Assembly: GCA_020636995.1 (NCBI GenBank)
Contig: JACJWU010000004.1
Location: 62,001-126,000 of the forward strand
DNA length: 64,000 nt
Source of the DNA: Actinomycetota bacterium
Lineage (GTDB): Bacteria > Actinomycetota > Actinomycetes > S36-B12 > UBA10799
Direction: 5' to 3'
Below the pieces are notes generated by a model. That model saw only the letters and a list, made by a program, of their open reading frames with translations. It did no database searches and had not been told where the DNA came from. Positions 1-8,938 of this stretch are shown here, in pieces. Position numbers and translations under genes: made by a program. Numbering within the stretch: position 1 is the first letter of the stretch; each line of letters starts with the position of its first letter.

Positions 1-2508
1 CGTGTCCAGGAGCTGATCCACGCCTACCGCGTGCGCGGCCATTTGATGGCCGACATCGATCCCCTGGAGTACAAGCAGCGCTCACACCCCGACCTCGACG
101 TATCAAGTCACGGCCTCACACTGTGGGACCTCGACCGCGAGTACGCGACCGGCGGTTTCGGCGGCGAGCCGTTCATGCAACTGCGCACCATCCTGGGCAT
201 CCTGCGCGACTCCTACTGCCGGACCATCGGCGTGGAGTACATGCACATCCAGGACCCGGAACAGCGATTCTGGATCCAGCAGCACGTCGAGCGACCGTAT
301 GCTCCCCCTTCGCGTGACGAGCAGATGCAGATCCTCAGGCGTCTCAATGCGGCCGAAGCATTCGAGACCTTCCTACAGACCAAGTACGTGGGCCAGAAGC
401 GGTTCTCCCTCGAGGGCGCCGAGTCCACCATCGCCGTGCTGGACGAGATCCTTGAGGCTTCCGCACAGGCCGACCTCGACGAGGTGGCCGTGGGTATGCC
501 CCACCGGGGTCGCCTGAACGTCCTGGCGAACATCGCCGGCAAGCGGTACGCCCAGATCTTCCGCGAGTTCGAAGGCGGCACCGTGGACTCCGTGATGGGC
601 TCCGGTGACGTCAAGTACCACTTGGGCAGCGAGGGCCTCTACGAGGCCGAGTCCGGCGAGGAGATCACCGTCTCGCTGGCCGCCAACCCCAGTCATCTCG
701 AGGCCGTGAACCCCGTCCTCGAGGGCATCGTGCGCGCCAAGCAGGACCAACTGGACCGGGGTGAGGACTTCCCCGTCCTACCGGTCCTGATGCATGGTGA
801 TGCTGCGTTCGCCGGGCAAGGTGTGGTCGCCGAGACCCTCAACCTGTCGCAACTTCGCGGCTATCGGACCGGCGGCACGCTGCACATCATCGTCAACAAC
901 CAGGTGGGCTTCACCACTGCACCGGAGAGCAGCCGCAGTTCCGTGTACGCCACCGACGTCGCCCGGACCGTGCAGGCACCGATCTTCCACGTCAACGGCG
1001 ACGACCCGGAGGCCTGCGTACGCGTGGCACGGATGGCCTTCGACTTCCGGCAGGCGTTCAAGAAGGACGTGGTCATCGACCTCGTCTGCTACCGCCGCCG
1101 GGGGCACAACGAAGCCGACGACCCGTCTCTGACCAACCCGAAGATGTACCAGCTCATCGACCAGAAGCGCTCGGTGCGCAAGCTGTACACGTCATCGCTG
1201 ATCGAGCGTGGCGACCTGTCGCAGGAGGACGCCGAACAGGCCCTTCAGGACTACCAGGCCCAGCTCGAGCGGGTCTTCTCCGAAACGCGGGAAGCCATGT
1301 CCCATCCTGAGGAGACCAAGGCGGTCGTCGTCGTCGAGTTCCCGGCTCATGTCGAGACGGCGATCAGCGACGAGACGCTCAAGCGGGTGGTCGACACCCA
1401 GATCGCGCTACCGGAGCGGATCACCGTCCACAACCGGCTGAAGCCACAACTGCAGCGCCGCGCCCAGATGGTGGAGGACGGCACCATCGACTGGGCGATG
1501 GGCGAGACGATCGCGTTCGGATCGCTGCTGCTGGAAGGCCGCGACATCCGCCTGAGCGGCCAGGACAGCGGCCGAGGGACGTTCGGCCAGCGGCATGCCG
1601 TGGTGGTGGACCGCATCACCGAGGAGCGCTACGTTCCGCTGCATCACCTCTCCAGCGATCAGGGCCGCTACTACATCTACGACTCGATGCTCAGCGAGTT
1701 CGCGGCGTTGGGCTTCGAGTACGGCTATTCGGTGGAGAACCCCGAGACGCTGGTGCTGTGGGAGGCGCAGTTCGGCGACTTCGCCAACGGCGCGCAGACG
1801 ATCACCGACGAGTTCATCTCCAGCGGAGAGCAGAAGTGGGGCCAGACCTCCGGCATCGTGCTGCTGCTGCCGCACGGGTACGAGGGCCAAGGACCCGACC
1901 ACTCCTCGGCGCGCGTCGAGCGGTATCTGCAACTGTCCGCGCAGAACAACATGACCGTGGCGATGCCCAGCACGCCGGCCAGCTACTTCCACCTCTTGCG
2001 CTGGCAGGCGAAAGCGCCGCACCACAAGCCGCTGATCGTCTTCACGCCGAAGTCGATGTTGCGCCTGAAGGCGGCCACCTCCAAAGCCGAGGACTTTACC
2101 AGCGGTTTCTACCAACCCGTGATCTCCGACCGGACCATCGACCCGGCCGGCGTTCGCAGAGTCCTGCTGTGCTCCGGCAAGGTCACATGGGACCTCTTCG
2201 CCGGCCGCCAGAAGGCCGGTCGCGAGGACGTTGCGATCGTGCGCCTCGAGCGGCTCTACCCCCTGCCTGCCGACGAGATCAAGGCGGCGCTGTCGGAGTA
2301 TCCCGCCGACGCCGAACTCGTGTGGGTCCAGGAGGAGCCGTTCAACCAGGGCGCATGGCAGTACATCTCGATCAACCTGCCCCCCGAACTCGAGGGCCGC
2401 CCGCTGGCCTGCGTCTCCCGGCCCCCGTCGGCGTCCCCGGCCACCGGGTCGCACAAGGCGCACGAGGCCGAGCAGGCGCAGATCGTCGCGGACGCCATCG
2501 GAAACTGA
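1..2508 (+). CDS. kgd: 2-oxoglutarate decarboxylase/dehydrogenase E1 (Kgd/SucA type), 5'-truncated by window edge
   Basis: This is the C-terminal 835 residues of a thiamine-diphosphate 2-oxoglutarate dehydrogenase E1, an enzyme of the TCA cycle. The frame is open from base 1 and the family is usually about 1,200 residues, so the N-terminal part (an E2-like acyltransferase domain in actinobacterial Kgd) lies outside. Visible signatures are AYRVRGHLMADIDPL, the MPHRGRLNVL motif, the TPP/Mg motif region GDAAFAGQG...NNQVGFTT, and in the transketolase-like C-terminal half LSSDQGRYYIYDS and LPHGYEGQGPDHSSAR. The stop codon overlaps the next start (TGATG), which suggests translational coupling to the small DUF6104-type gene. 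Family identity is secure. Whether the protein is the fused Kgd or a plain SucA cannot be decided from this part. Confidence 0.95.
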   Translation, partial: RVQELIHAYRVRGHLMADIDPLEYKQRSHPDLDVSSHGLTLWDLDREYATGGFGGEPFMQLRTILGILRDSYCRTIGVEYMHIQDPEQRFWIQQHVERPYAPPSRDEQMQILRRLNAAEAFETFLQTKYVGQKRFSLEGAESTIAVLDEILEASAQADLDEVAVGMPHRGRLNVLANIAGKRYAQIFREFEGGTVDSVMGSGDVKYHLGSEGLYEAESGEEITVSLAANPSHLEAVNPVLEGIVRAKQDQLDRGEDFPVLPVLMHGDAAFAGQGVVAETLNLSQLRGYRTGGTLHIIVNNQVGFTTAPESSRSSVYATDVARTVQAPIFHVNGDDPEACVRVARMAFDFRQAFKKDVVIDLVCYRRRGHNEADDPSLTNPKMYQLIDQKRSVRKLYTSSLIERGDLSQEDAEQALQDYQAQLERVFSETREAMSHPEETKAVVVVEFPAHVETAISDETLKRVVDTQIALPERITVHNRLKPQLQRRAQMVEDGTIDWAMGETIAFGSLLLEGRDIRLSGQDSGRGTFGQRHAVVVDRITEERYVPLHHLSSDQGRYYIYDSMLSEFAALGFEYGYSVENPETLVLWEAQFGDFANGAQTITDEFISSGEQKWGQTSGIVLLLPHGYEGQGPDHSSARVERYLQLSAQNNMTVAMPSTPASYFHLLRWQAKAPHHKPLIVFTPKSMLRLKAATSKAEDFTSGFYQPVISDRTIDPAGVRRVLLCSGKVTWDLFAGRQKAGREDVAIVRLERLYPLPADEIKAALSEYPADAELVWVQEEPFNQGAWQYISINLPPELEGRPLACVSRPPSASPATGSHKAHEAEQAQIVADAIGN

Positions 2509-2678
2509 TGTACGACAGCGACCGCGGCATAGAGGAGCTGGCACGGCGCCGCGAGGGCGAGCACTTCGACATCGAATGGCTGGCCGACCAGTTGCGGGTC
2601 TACGTCGACCTGCACCCCCAGGATGAGAACGTCATCGAGCGCCTGGCGACCTGGTTGGCCCGCGACGACGAGGAGTAG
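2508..2678 (+). CDS. small acidic protein, DUF6104-like, coupled to kgd
   Basis: This 56-residue protein begins MYDSDRGIEEL and has a conserved-looking tail ERLATWLARDDEE. It starts one base inside the kgd stop codon, so the two are almost certainly co-translated. From memory, a short protein of this kind (DUF6104) lies directly downstream of kgd/sucA in many actinobacteria; its function is unknown. There is no membrane segment and no Cys. It is hidden inside a longer reading frame that runs antisense to nothing but overlaps kgd out of frame; only the part after 2508 looks real. Confidence 0.8.
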   Translation: MYDSDRGIEELARRREGEHFDIEWLADQLRVYVDLHPQDENVIERLATWLARDDEE

Positions 2679-2768
2679 ACGCGGCCCCTACCTGCCCGGG
2701 CCCGATTCGCCCATCAACAGGATCTTTCACGACATTGCGTTCATGATGGTCGTGACCGAAGGGCTCAC

Positions 2769-5342
2769 ATGGCCGAGGCCGCGCGACTCATCCTGGATGT
2801 CCTCACCCGGCTGGGTGACGGCAGGCTGGACGTTGTCGAAACCGTCGCGGCCCTGCAGGACGCTGTCACAGCGGGCTACGCCGACGGTGTCTCGGTCTGG
2901 GTCCCCTCGCTGGCCGTCGGTCGCCTCGTGCCCGTCGTCACGGGGCCGACGACTGAGAGCACGGTGCCCGAAAGCATGCACGACGCAGTACTCGGACTCT
3001 TGGAAGCCGAGAGGCGAGGGATACTGCAACAACCTGAGATCGACAGGTTGGCCGGACTGATTCCAGCGGGGGCCGCAAGCAAGCGGTCAGCGCCGACCAG
3101 CGTCGTCTTCGCCCCACTCACGATGCCGGGCCGGGAACCGGGGGTGTGCATCTTCTTCAGGACCGGGCACCTGCCGGACTTCACCGAGCACGAGTCCGAC
3201 GTTCTGCTGGCGATGACGGCTCGCTGCACACCCCTGATCATCGCCGGCGTTCTCAGCGACCACGAACTCTTCGATCGAGACCTCGCGAGCGCGCTGCCCG
3301 AAGCCGTCATCGCCGTCGACACGGACTTCAAGGTGCTGCGCTGGAACCCGGCTGCCGAACGCCTCTATGGCATCCCGGCCGAAGACGCCATCGGCAACCC
3401 TCTGGCGACCCTGTACTACACGCACTACGACGATCCGGACATGAGTAAGGACAAGGCCTGGGAACAGCTCGTGCGGACGAACCGATGGGAGGGTTTCGTC
3501 ACCCAGCAATCGAAAGCCGGCAGGACCGTCTCGGTGTTCGCATCGGTCACGACAGTGTGCGATGGCCGCGGACGCCCGGTGGGAGCGGTTGCCGTGAATC
3601 GTGACACCACCGAGATCGTGAAGGCCCGCAGCCGGGTGAGCTTGGCCGAGAACATGCTGTCCGACGTCTTGAATGCCGCCGAAACGATGACCGTCATCCT
3701 CGACCACGCGGGCACCATCATCGCGGCGAACCGCGAGTGGCTCGATGTGGCGCTGGCCACCGACGCGCCCATGGACATGATCCGTGTGGGGTCGGACTAC
3801 GTGGGCCCGATACGACGCGCTGTGGCGGCCGGTGACCACACGGCAGGATCCGCACTCGATCTCCTGGAGGCCGTGCTCGGCGGACGCCAGACCTCCGGCA
3901 GCACCGAGTACCGGTGCGACCGTCCCGATGGCCCGCATTGGTACCAGATGGAGGTCCGACAACTCGGAGATGGCCGCGCTGCTGTGGTTTCCCACCGCGA
4001 GGTGACGGAGCGGCACATCCTGAAGGAGGAATTGGCGCACAGCAGGACGCACGACTCACTGACTGGTCTGGGCAACCGTGCATGGTTGGAGCAGCACGTG
4101 GCGGCGACCTTGGCAGACCGCCCACCTGCCAGCGGCGACCTCGGCCTCATCGTCTGCGACATTGACGGCTTCGCGGCGGTGAACGAGGCACTCGGCGCGG
4201 CATCCGGCGACAGGGCACTAGGAGTCGTCGCCGATCGGCTTCAGCGCAACTGCCCGCCCTCGCTCGTCGTGGTCCGGCTCGGCGGCGACCAGTTCGCCGT
4301 GTTCGCCGACAGCATGTGGGGCGACGTCCCACTGCTCGATACGGCCGAGGCTCTCCGGGAGGCAGTCTCCGAGCCCTTCGAGGTCGATGGACACCGGCTG
4401 ATCCTGTCCCTCAGTGTGGGAGTGGCGGCGCTCCTGCCACGCGGCGACGAAACGGCCGCTGAGATCGCTTCGGAGTTGGTCGCCCGTGCCGACGCCGCCA
4501 GACTGGAATCCAAAGCCCAAGGGCGGAACAAGGTCCGTCATTATCGACCCGATCTTCGCGACCGCACGACGTCCCTGCTCCTGATGCGCCATGACTTCGT
4601 CGATGCGCTGACCAACGGGAACCTCGAGTTCCACTACCAGCAGATTCGCACCATGGCAGACGAGTCGATCGCTGGCTTCGAGGCACTCGTGCGGTGGCCG
4701 CGCCCGGGCATCCCCCTGCTCACGCCGACGACTTTCGGACCGCTTCTGGAAGGACCCACCATCGCCGGACCCCTTGCGGCGTGGACGCTGGAGACCGCCG
4801 CACAGGCCACGAGGGTGCTGCGGGACACCTATCCCGAGCGGGGGCTACTGGTGGGGGTGAACATCTCCGCACAGCAGTTCCTGGACCTCGACGTCGCCGC
4901 CCGCCTTGTGAAGTCCGCCGACGCAGCCGGAATCACTCCCGCCGACCTCGTGGTGGAGGTCACGGAGACCGCGACGTTCACCGACAACCGACGACTGATG
5001 GACCAACTGGCCGGTATTCACGAATCGGGGGCCAGGATCGCCCTCGACGACTTCGGGACCGGATTCTCCTCGTTGGACCATCTCCGGTCGCTGCCTGTCG
5101 ATGCCGTCAAGGTGGATCGCAGCTTCACGGCCGGTGTGGGCACCGACCCCACCGCCGAGGCCCTGGTGCGCGCACTGATCGCCCTGGCCCACGACCTCGG
5201 TCTCGCAGCTGTGGCCGAAGGTGTCGAGACCACCGAGCAACACACCTGGCTCAAGAAAGCCGGTTGTGATCACTACCAGGGCTTCCTCGCCCATCGACCG
5301 GCACCGCTTTCCGAGATCCTGCGCACCTCAGCCACCGACTGA
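2769..5342 (+). CDS. GAF/PAS-GGDEF-EAL cyclic-di-GMP signalling protein
   Basis: This 857-residue protein probably turns over c-di-GMP. Domain order: a GAF-like sensor (about 1-165), a PAS domain (about 176-290, containing LRWNPAAERLYG), a second PAS-like segment (about 295-410), GGDEF (about 420-590) and EAL (about 600-850). The cyclase signature at residues 505-509 is GGDQF, not GGDEF, and no RxxD inhibitory site precedes it, so cyclase activity is doubtful. The EAL half looks intact: EAL at 638-640 in FEALVRW, then VVEVTET, DDFGTGFSSL, VKVDRSF, AEGVET and QGF. It has no membrane segments, so it is probably cytosolic. The 3' end overlaps the convergent oxidoreductase gene by 15 bp. I infer a phosphodiesterase, possibly with GTP regulation through the degenerate GGDEF domain. 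Confidence 0.9.
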   Translation: MAEAARLILDVLTRLGDGRLDVVETVAALQDAVTAGYADGVSVWVPSLAVGRLVPVVTGPTTESTVPESMHDAVLGLLEAERRGILQQPEIDRLAGLIPAGAASKRSAPTSVVFAPLTMPGREPGVCIFFRTGHLPDFTEHESDVLLAMTARCTPLIIAGVLSDHELFDRDLASALPEAVIAVDTDFKVLRWNPAAERLYGIPAEDAIGNPLATLYYTHYDDPDMSKDKAWEQLVRTNRWEGFVTQQSKAGRTVSVFASVTTVCDGRGRPVGAVAVNRDTTEIVKARSRVSLAENMLSDVLNAAETMTVILDHAGTIIAANREWLDVALATDAPMDMIRVGSDYVGPIRRAVAAGDHTAGSALDLLEAVLGGRQTSGSTEYRCDRPDGPHWYQMEVRQLGDGRAAVVSHREVTERHILKEELAHSRTHDSLTGLGNRAWLEQHVAATLADRPPASGDLGLIVCDIDGFAAVNEALGAASGDRALGVVADRLQRNCPPSLVVVRLGGDQFAVFADSMWGDVPLLDTAEALREAVSEPFEVDGHRLILSLSVGVAALLPRGDETAAEIASELVARADAARLESKAQGRNKVRHYRPDLRDRTTSLLLMRHDFVDALTNGNLEFHYQQIRTMADESIAGFEALVRWPRPGIPLLTPTTFGPLLEGPTIAGPLAAWTLETAAQATRVLRDTYPERGLLVGVNISAQQFLDLDVAARLVKSADAAGITPADLVVEVTETATFTDNRRLMDQLAGIHESGARIALDDFGTGFSSLDHLRSLPVDAVKVDRSFTAGVGTDPTAEALVRALIALAHDLGLAAVAEGVETTEQHTWLKKAGCDHYQGFLAHRPAPLSEILRTSATD

Positions 5343-6296
5343 CAGGACCAGTTTCCCGCGTACGTCACCTGCAGCGAGGCGCGCGAACGCCTGGTGGGCT
5401 TCGGCCAGAGGGAAGACCTCGTCGATGGGTGGGCGCAGGCCGGTCGCCTCACACATGTCGATGAGCCGCCGCAGTTCCGCCGCGGTCCCCATCGTCGAAC
5501 CGATCACACTCAATTGACGGAAATACACGTGGGCGAGATCAGCGGGTGGCTGATCTCCGGTGGTCGCACCACTGACCACCAGTCGCCCGCCCGGGCGCAG
5601 GCTACGGATGGAATGCGACCACGTGGCCTTGCCGACCGTCTCGATGACCATGTCGACCCTGTGGGGCAGGCGCTGGCCACTGTCGAAAACGGCATGAGCG
5701 CCCATCTCCAGTGCGAACTCCCCCTTACCCCGGGTGGTCGCCCAGACGCGGGCGCCGGCATGCCGGGCGAGCATGATCGCGGCACTTGCCACTCCCCCGC
5801 CGGCACCTTGGACCAGCACGGTCTCACCGGGCTGCAACTGCCCGCGCGTGAACAACATCCGATACGCGGTCAACCACGCGGTCGGCAGGCATGCGGCCTG
5901 CTCGAAGGACAACGCGGCGGGTTTGGCCAGAACGTTCGACCGCGGCACCGCGACTTTCTCCGCAAGTGTTCCCTGGTGCTTCTCGCTGAGCAGCGAGCGG
6001 TGGGGATCGAACGTCTCATCACCGCCTCCCGCAGTGGGCGAGCCGATGACCGAGTGCACGATGACCGCCCGGCCGTCCGGATCGATCCCGGCGGCGTCAC
6101 AGCCCAGGATCATGGGCAGAGCCGACTCCGCCAACCCGACCCCCCGCAGGCTCCAGAGGTCGTGGTGGTTCAACGAGGCAGCCCTCACCTCGATGGTCAC
6201 CCAGTCGTCTTCGGGCTGTGGATCGGGGCGCTGCCCCACCTCCAGCACGCGCAAGGGATCGTCGGAGTCGAAGCCGGTGGCATAGGCGGCGAGCAT
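5328..6296 (-). CDS. quinone-oxidoreductase-like MDR family alcohol dehydrogenase
   Basis: This 322-residue medium-chain dehydrogenase/reductase begins MLAAYATGFDSDDPLRVLEV. The N-terminal GroES-like part carries LNHHDLWSLRG and ILGCDAAG. The Rossmann part has the nucleotide motif VLVQGAGGGVASAAIMLARHAGA. I see no structural-zinc Cys cluster, which fits the zinc-independent NADPH:quinone oxidoreductase branch, but the substrate is unknown. A longer frame starts at 6398 but runs into the divergent aldolase gene, so I take the ATG at 6296 where family homology begins. The promoter region shared with the divergent gene is only about 20 bp, or zero if the upstream ATG of that gene is used. Confidence 0.85.
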   Translation of the reverse strand: MLAAYATGFDSDDPLRVLEVGQRPDPQPEDDWVTIEVRAASLNHHDLWSLRGVGLAESALPMILGCDAAGIDPDGRAVIVHSVIGSPTAGGGDETFDPHRSLLSEKHQGTLAEKVAVPRSNVLAKPAALSFEQAACLPTAWLTAYRMLFTRGQLQPGETVLVQGAGGGVASAAIMLARHAGARVWATTRGKGEFALEMGAHAVFDSGQRLPHRVDMVIETVGKATWSHSIRSLRPGGRLVVSGATTGDQPPADLAHVYFRQLSVIGSTMGTAAELRRLIDMCEATGLRPPIDEVFPLAEAHQAFARLAAGDVRGKLVLSVGG

Positions 6297-6315
6297 GGCC
6301 GTCACGATAGAACAT

Positions 6316-7323
6316 GTGATCTCTTTCGGAAGCGACAACCACAGTGGCGTACACCCCGAGGTGCTGGCGGCAATCGAGGCAGCGAACACCGGACACACCG
6401 GCGCTTACGGCGATGACCCCTGGACCCGACGGGCAGAGGACGCGTTGCGTGACGTGTTCGGCGCGGACAGCGTGCCGATCCTCGTGGCGAACGGCACCGG
6501 CGCCAACCTGATCGCCCTCCAGTCGTGTCTGGCGCGACCGTGGGACGCCGTGGTCTGCAGCCAGGTGGCGCACATCAACGTGGACGAGGGTGGGGCGCCC
6601 GAGCGCATCCTGGGGTCGAAACTCGTGGCCCTACCGACCCCAGATGGCCGGCTTCAGGCCGACCAGCTGGCCGCCACGTGTGCGCGGCTCGGCGACGAGC
6701 ATGCGGTGCAGCCCACGGTCCTGTCCATCACCCAGTCCAGCGAGTACGGCACCGTCTACACCGCGGAGCACGCCGGCCGTCTCGCGGCCGAGGCCCGACG
6801 GCTCGGGATGGCGATCCACGTGGACGGCGCACGGCTGGCCAATGCCGCTGTGGCACTCGGCTGCGGCCTCGGCGATGTCGCGGAGATGTTCGACGCCGAC
6901 GTGGTGAGCGTGGGTGGCACGAAGAACGGCCTGATGGGCGCAGAGGCCGTCGTGTTCCGCACGCCCGAACTCGCCCGACAGGCGAAATGGGCACGCAAGG
7001 CGACGACGCAGCTGATGAGCAAGCACCGGTACCTCGCGGCGCAGTTCCTCGCGATGCTGACCGACGACTTGTGGCGACGCAATGCCGAGAACGCCAACGC
7101 GATGGCCCGCCGACTGGCCGAGGGGCTCACGGAGGCGGGGGTCCACATCACGCAACCGGTCGAGGTGAACGCGGTGTTCGCCACGATGCCCGACCCGGAG
7201 TCCCTGCAGGAGCAGTTCCACTTCTACCCCTGGGAGGGACCCGACGAGGTGCGCCTGATGTGCTCGTGGGACACCACAGCCGCCGATGTGGACACGTTCG
7301 TCACGGCGGTCCGGGGCGTCTGA
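6316..7323 (+). CDS. low-specificity L-threonine aldolase (PLP fold type I)
   Basis: This 335-residue aldolase cleaves L-threonine or allo-threonine to glycine and acetaldehyde. Visible signatures are the N-terminal FGSDNHSGVHPEVL, HVDGARLAN (Asp170) and SVGGTKNGLMGAE, with Lys203 as the expected Schiff-base lysine. An ATG at 6295 in the same frame would overlap the divergent gene by two bases. I prefer GTG at 6316, where the family N-terminus (ISFGSDNHSG) begins. The sequence gatagaac lies just upstream, so the mRNA could be leaderless. It is followed by a 232-bp gap holding a palindromic repeat, then trpB2. Confidence 0.9.
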   Translation: MISFGSDNHSGVHPEVLAAIEAANTGHTGAYGDDPWTRRAEDALRDVFGADSVPILVANGTGANLIALQSCLARPWDAVVCSQVAHINVDEGGAPERILGSKLVALPTPDGRLQADQLAATCARLGDEHAVQPTVLSITQSSEYGTVYTAEHAGRLAAEARRLGMAIHVDGARLANAAVALGCGLGDVAEMFDADVVSVGGTKNGLMGAEAVVFRTPELARQAKWARKATTQLMSKHRYLAAQFLAMLTDDLWRRNAENANAMARRLAEGLTEAGVHITQPVEVNAVFATMPDPESLQEQFHFYPWEGPDEVRLMCSWDTTAADVDTFVTAVRGV

Positions 7324-7383
7324 GTCCGGCGCAGCCCGCGGGTGGAGAGTCGGGGACGCGCACCCTCGAACCGCTGTGCCGCC

Positions 7384-7464
7384 GATCCGTGAGCACTTCG
7401 CACATCCGGGAGCAGTTCTGCGGCGCGGAACAGCTAACGGATCTCCCAACCGCTCCCGGATGCC
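7384..7464. repeat. 80-bp dispersed imperfect palindrome, copy 1
   Basis: This copy lies in the 232-bp gap between the threonine aldolase and trpB2. The left arm (ATCCGTGAGC..TTCG, then ATCCGGGAGC) pairs with the right arm (read on the minus strand ATCCGGGAGC..GTTG, then ATCCGTTAGC). Each arm therefore holds two quasi-repeats of about 21 bp around a short G/C core. A second copy at 25447-25529 shares most positions, including the blocks GTTCTGC and CGGATCTCC. It is noncoding; its role is unknown (REP-like or a small nonautonomous element). Confidence 0.7.
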
Positions 7465-7555
7465 GATGGGCGGGCGGGCGGGCACGGCGGACCCACGTGA
7501 TCCGCGTCACACCGGCGTGGGTAGCGTTCAGATGACGCGAGAAAGGGCACCGGAC

Positions 7556-8932
7556 ATGGACGACACGATCCGCCAGCACAAGTACCTGCTCACCGAGGAC
7601 CAGATTCCCACGACGTGGTACAACATCATCCCGGACCTGCCCGTCCCACCGCCGCCGCCACTGCACCCGGGCACGATGGAACCGGTCGGTCCCGAAGACC
7701 TCGCGCCGCTGTTCCCGATGGCCCTCATCGAGCAAGAGGTCACCAGCGAGCGCTACGTGGAGATCCCCGGTGGTGTGCTCGACGTCTATCGGCAATGGCG
7801 GCCGACCCCGCTGTTCCGGGCGCACCGCCTCGAGCAGGCCCTGGACACACCGGCGCGGATCTACTACAAGTACGAAGGCGTCTCGCCGGCCGGTTCGCAC
7901 AAGCCGAACACCGCGGTCCCGCAGGCCTACTACAACGCTGCGGAAGGCGTCACCAAACTCACCACCGAGACCGGCGCCGGCCAGTGGGGCACGGCCCTGG
8001 CCTTCGCATGTGCCCTGTACGGGCTGGAGTGTGAGGTGTGGCAGGTGGGCGCCTCGTACGATTCCAAGCCGTACCGCCGCCTCATGATCGAGGCCTTCGG
8101 CGCAGCGGTGCACCGCTCCCCATCGGATCTGACCGAGGCGGGCCGCATGCTCGGGGCCGACCCGGCCAACCAGTCCGGCTCGCTGGGCATTGCGATCTCC
8201 GAGGCTGTCGAGGTGGCCGCCCAGAACCCGCAGGTGCGCTACGCCCTCGGGTCGGTGCTGAACCACGTGCTGCTGCACCAGACTGTGATCGGCGAGGAGG
8301 CTCTGCTGCAGATGGAGATGGCCGGTGACTCTCCGACCCACATCGTCGGCTGCACCGGTGGTGGATCGAACTTCGCCGGCCTGTCCTTCCCGTTCCTGCG
8401 CGAGAAGCTCGCCGGGAAGATCGCGCCGGAGATCATCGCGGCAGAGCCCGCGAGCTGCCCCTCACTGACCCGCGGCGTCTACGCCTACGACTTCGGTGAC
8501 ACCGCCGGCATGACACCGCTGATGAAGATGCACACCCTCGGCCACGACTTCGTGCCGGACCCGATCCACGCCGGCGGTCTGCGCTACCACGGAATGGCGC
8601 CGCTCATCAGCCACGTCTACGAGCAGGGCCTGATGAGCGCCGAGGCGGTGCCGCAGACCGAGTGCTTCTCGGCCGCTGTACAGTTCGCCCGCACCGAAGG
8701 CATCGTCCCGGCGCCAGAGCCCACGCACGCCCTGGCCCTGGCGATCCGACAGGCCAAGCAGGCCAGGGAGACCGGTGAGGAGACCGTAATCCTCACCGCA
8801 CTGTGCGGACACGGCCACTTCGACCTCGCCGCGTACGACGACTACCTCAACGGCCGGATGGCCGACGAGGAGGTCACCGAGGAACGGCTGGCAGTGGGCC
8901 TCGCGACGCTGCCCGAGGTGCCTGTCGGCTGA
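7556..8932 (+). CDS. trpB: tryptophan synthase beta chain, TrpB2-type
   Basis: This 458-residue PLP fold type II enzyme has the extended N-terminus typical of the TrpB2 group (IPTTWYNIIPDLP, then the proline run PPPPPLHPGT). The PLP lysine is Lys116 in GSHKPNTA. The phosphate-binding glycine loop is GCTGGGSNFAG, and LTTETGAGQWG is the conserved beta-subunit signature. No trpA lies next to it, as is common for TrpB2, which is thought to work as a standalone indole salvage enzyme. The ATG at 7556 has a GAAAGG ribosome site about 7 bp upstream; the longer frame from 7286 overlaps the aldolase gene and is not credible. It converges on the malic enzyme gene with a 6-bp gap. Confidence 0.92.
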   Translation: MDDTIRQHKYLLTEDQIPTTWYNIIPDLPVPPPPPLHPGTMEPVGPEDLAPLFPMALIEQEVTSERYVEIPGGVLDVYRQWRPTPLFRAHRLEQALDTPARIYYKYEGVSPAGSHKPNTAVPQAYYNAAEGVTKLTTETGAGQWGTALAFACALYGLECEVWQVGASYDSKPYRRLMIEAFGAAVHRSPSDLTEAGRMLGADPANQSGSLGIAISEAVEVAAQNPQVRYALGSVLNHVLLHQTVIGEEALLQMEMAGDSPTHIVGCTGGGSNFAGLSFPFLREKLAGKIAPEIIAAEPASCPSLTRGVYAYDFGDTAGMTPLMKMHTLGHDFVPDPIHAGGLRYHGMAPLISHVYEQGLMSAEAVPQTECFSAAVQFARTEGIVPAPEPTHALALAIRQAKQARETGEETVILTALCGHGHFDLAAYDDYLNGRMADEEVTEERLAVGLATLPEVPVG

Positions 8933-8938
8933 CCCGGC

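Noticed and set aside
1408..2544. 378-residue minus-strand frame opposite kgd
   Set aside because: Composition is rich in Arg/Gly/His without motifs; kgd on the other strand is certain.
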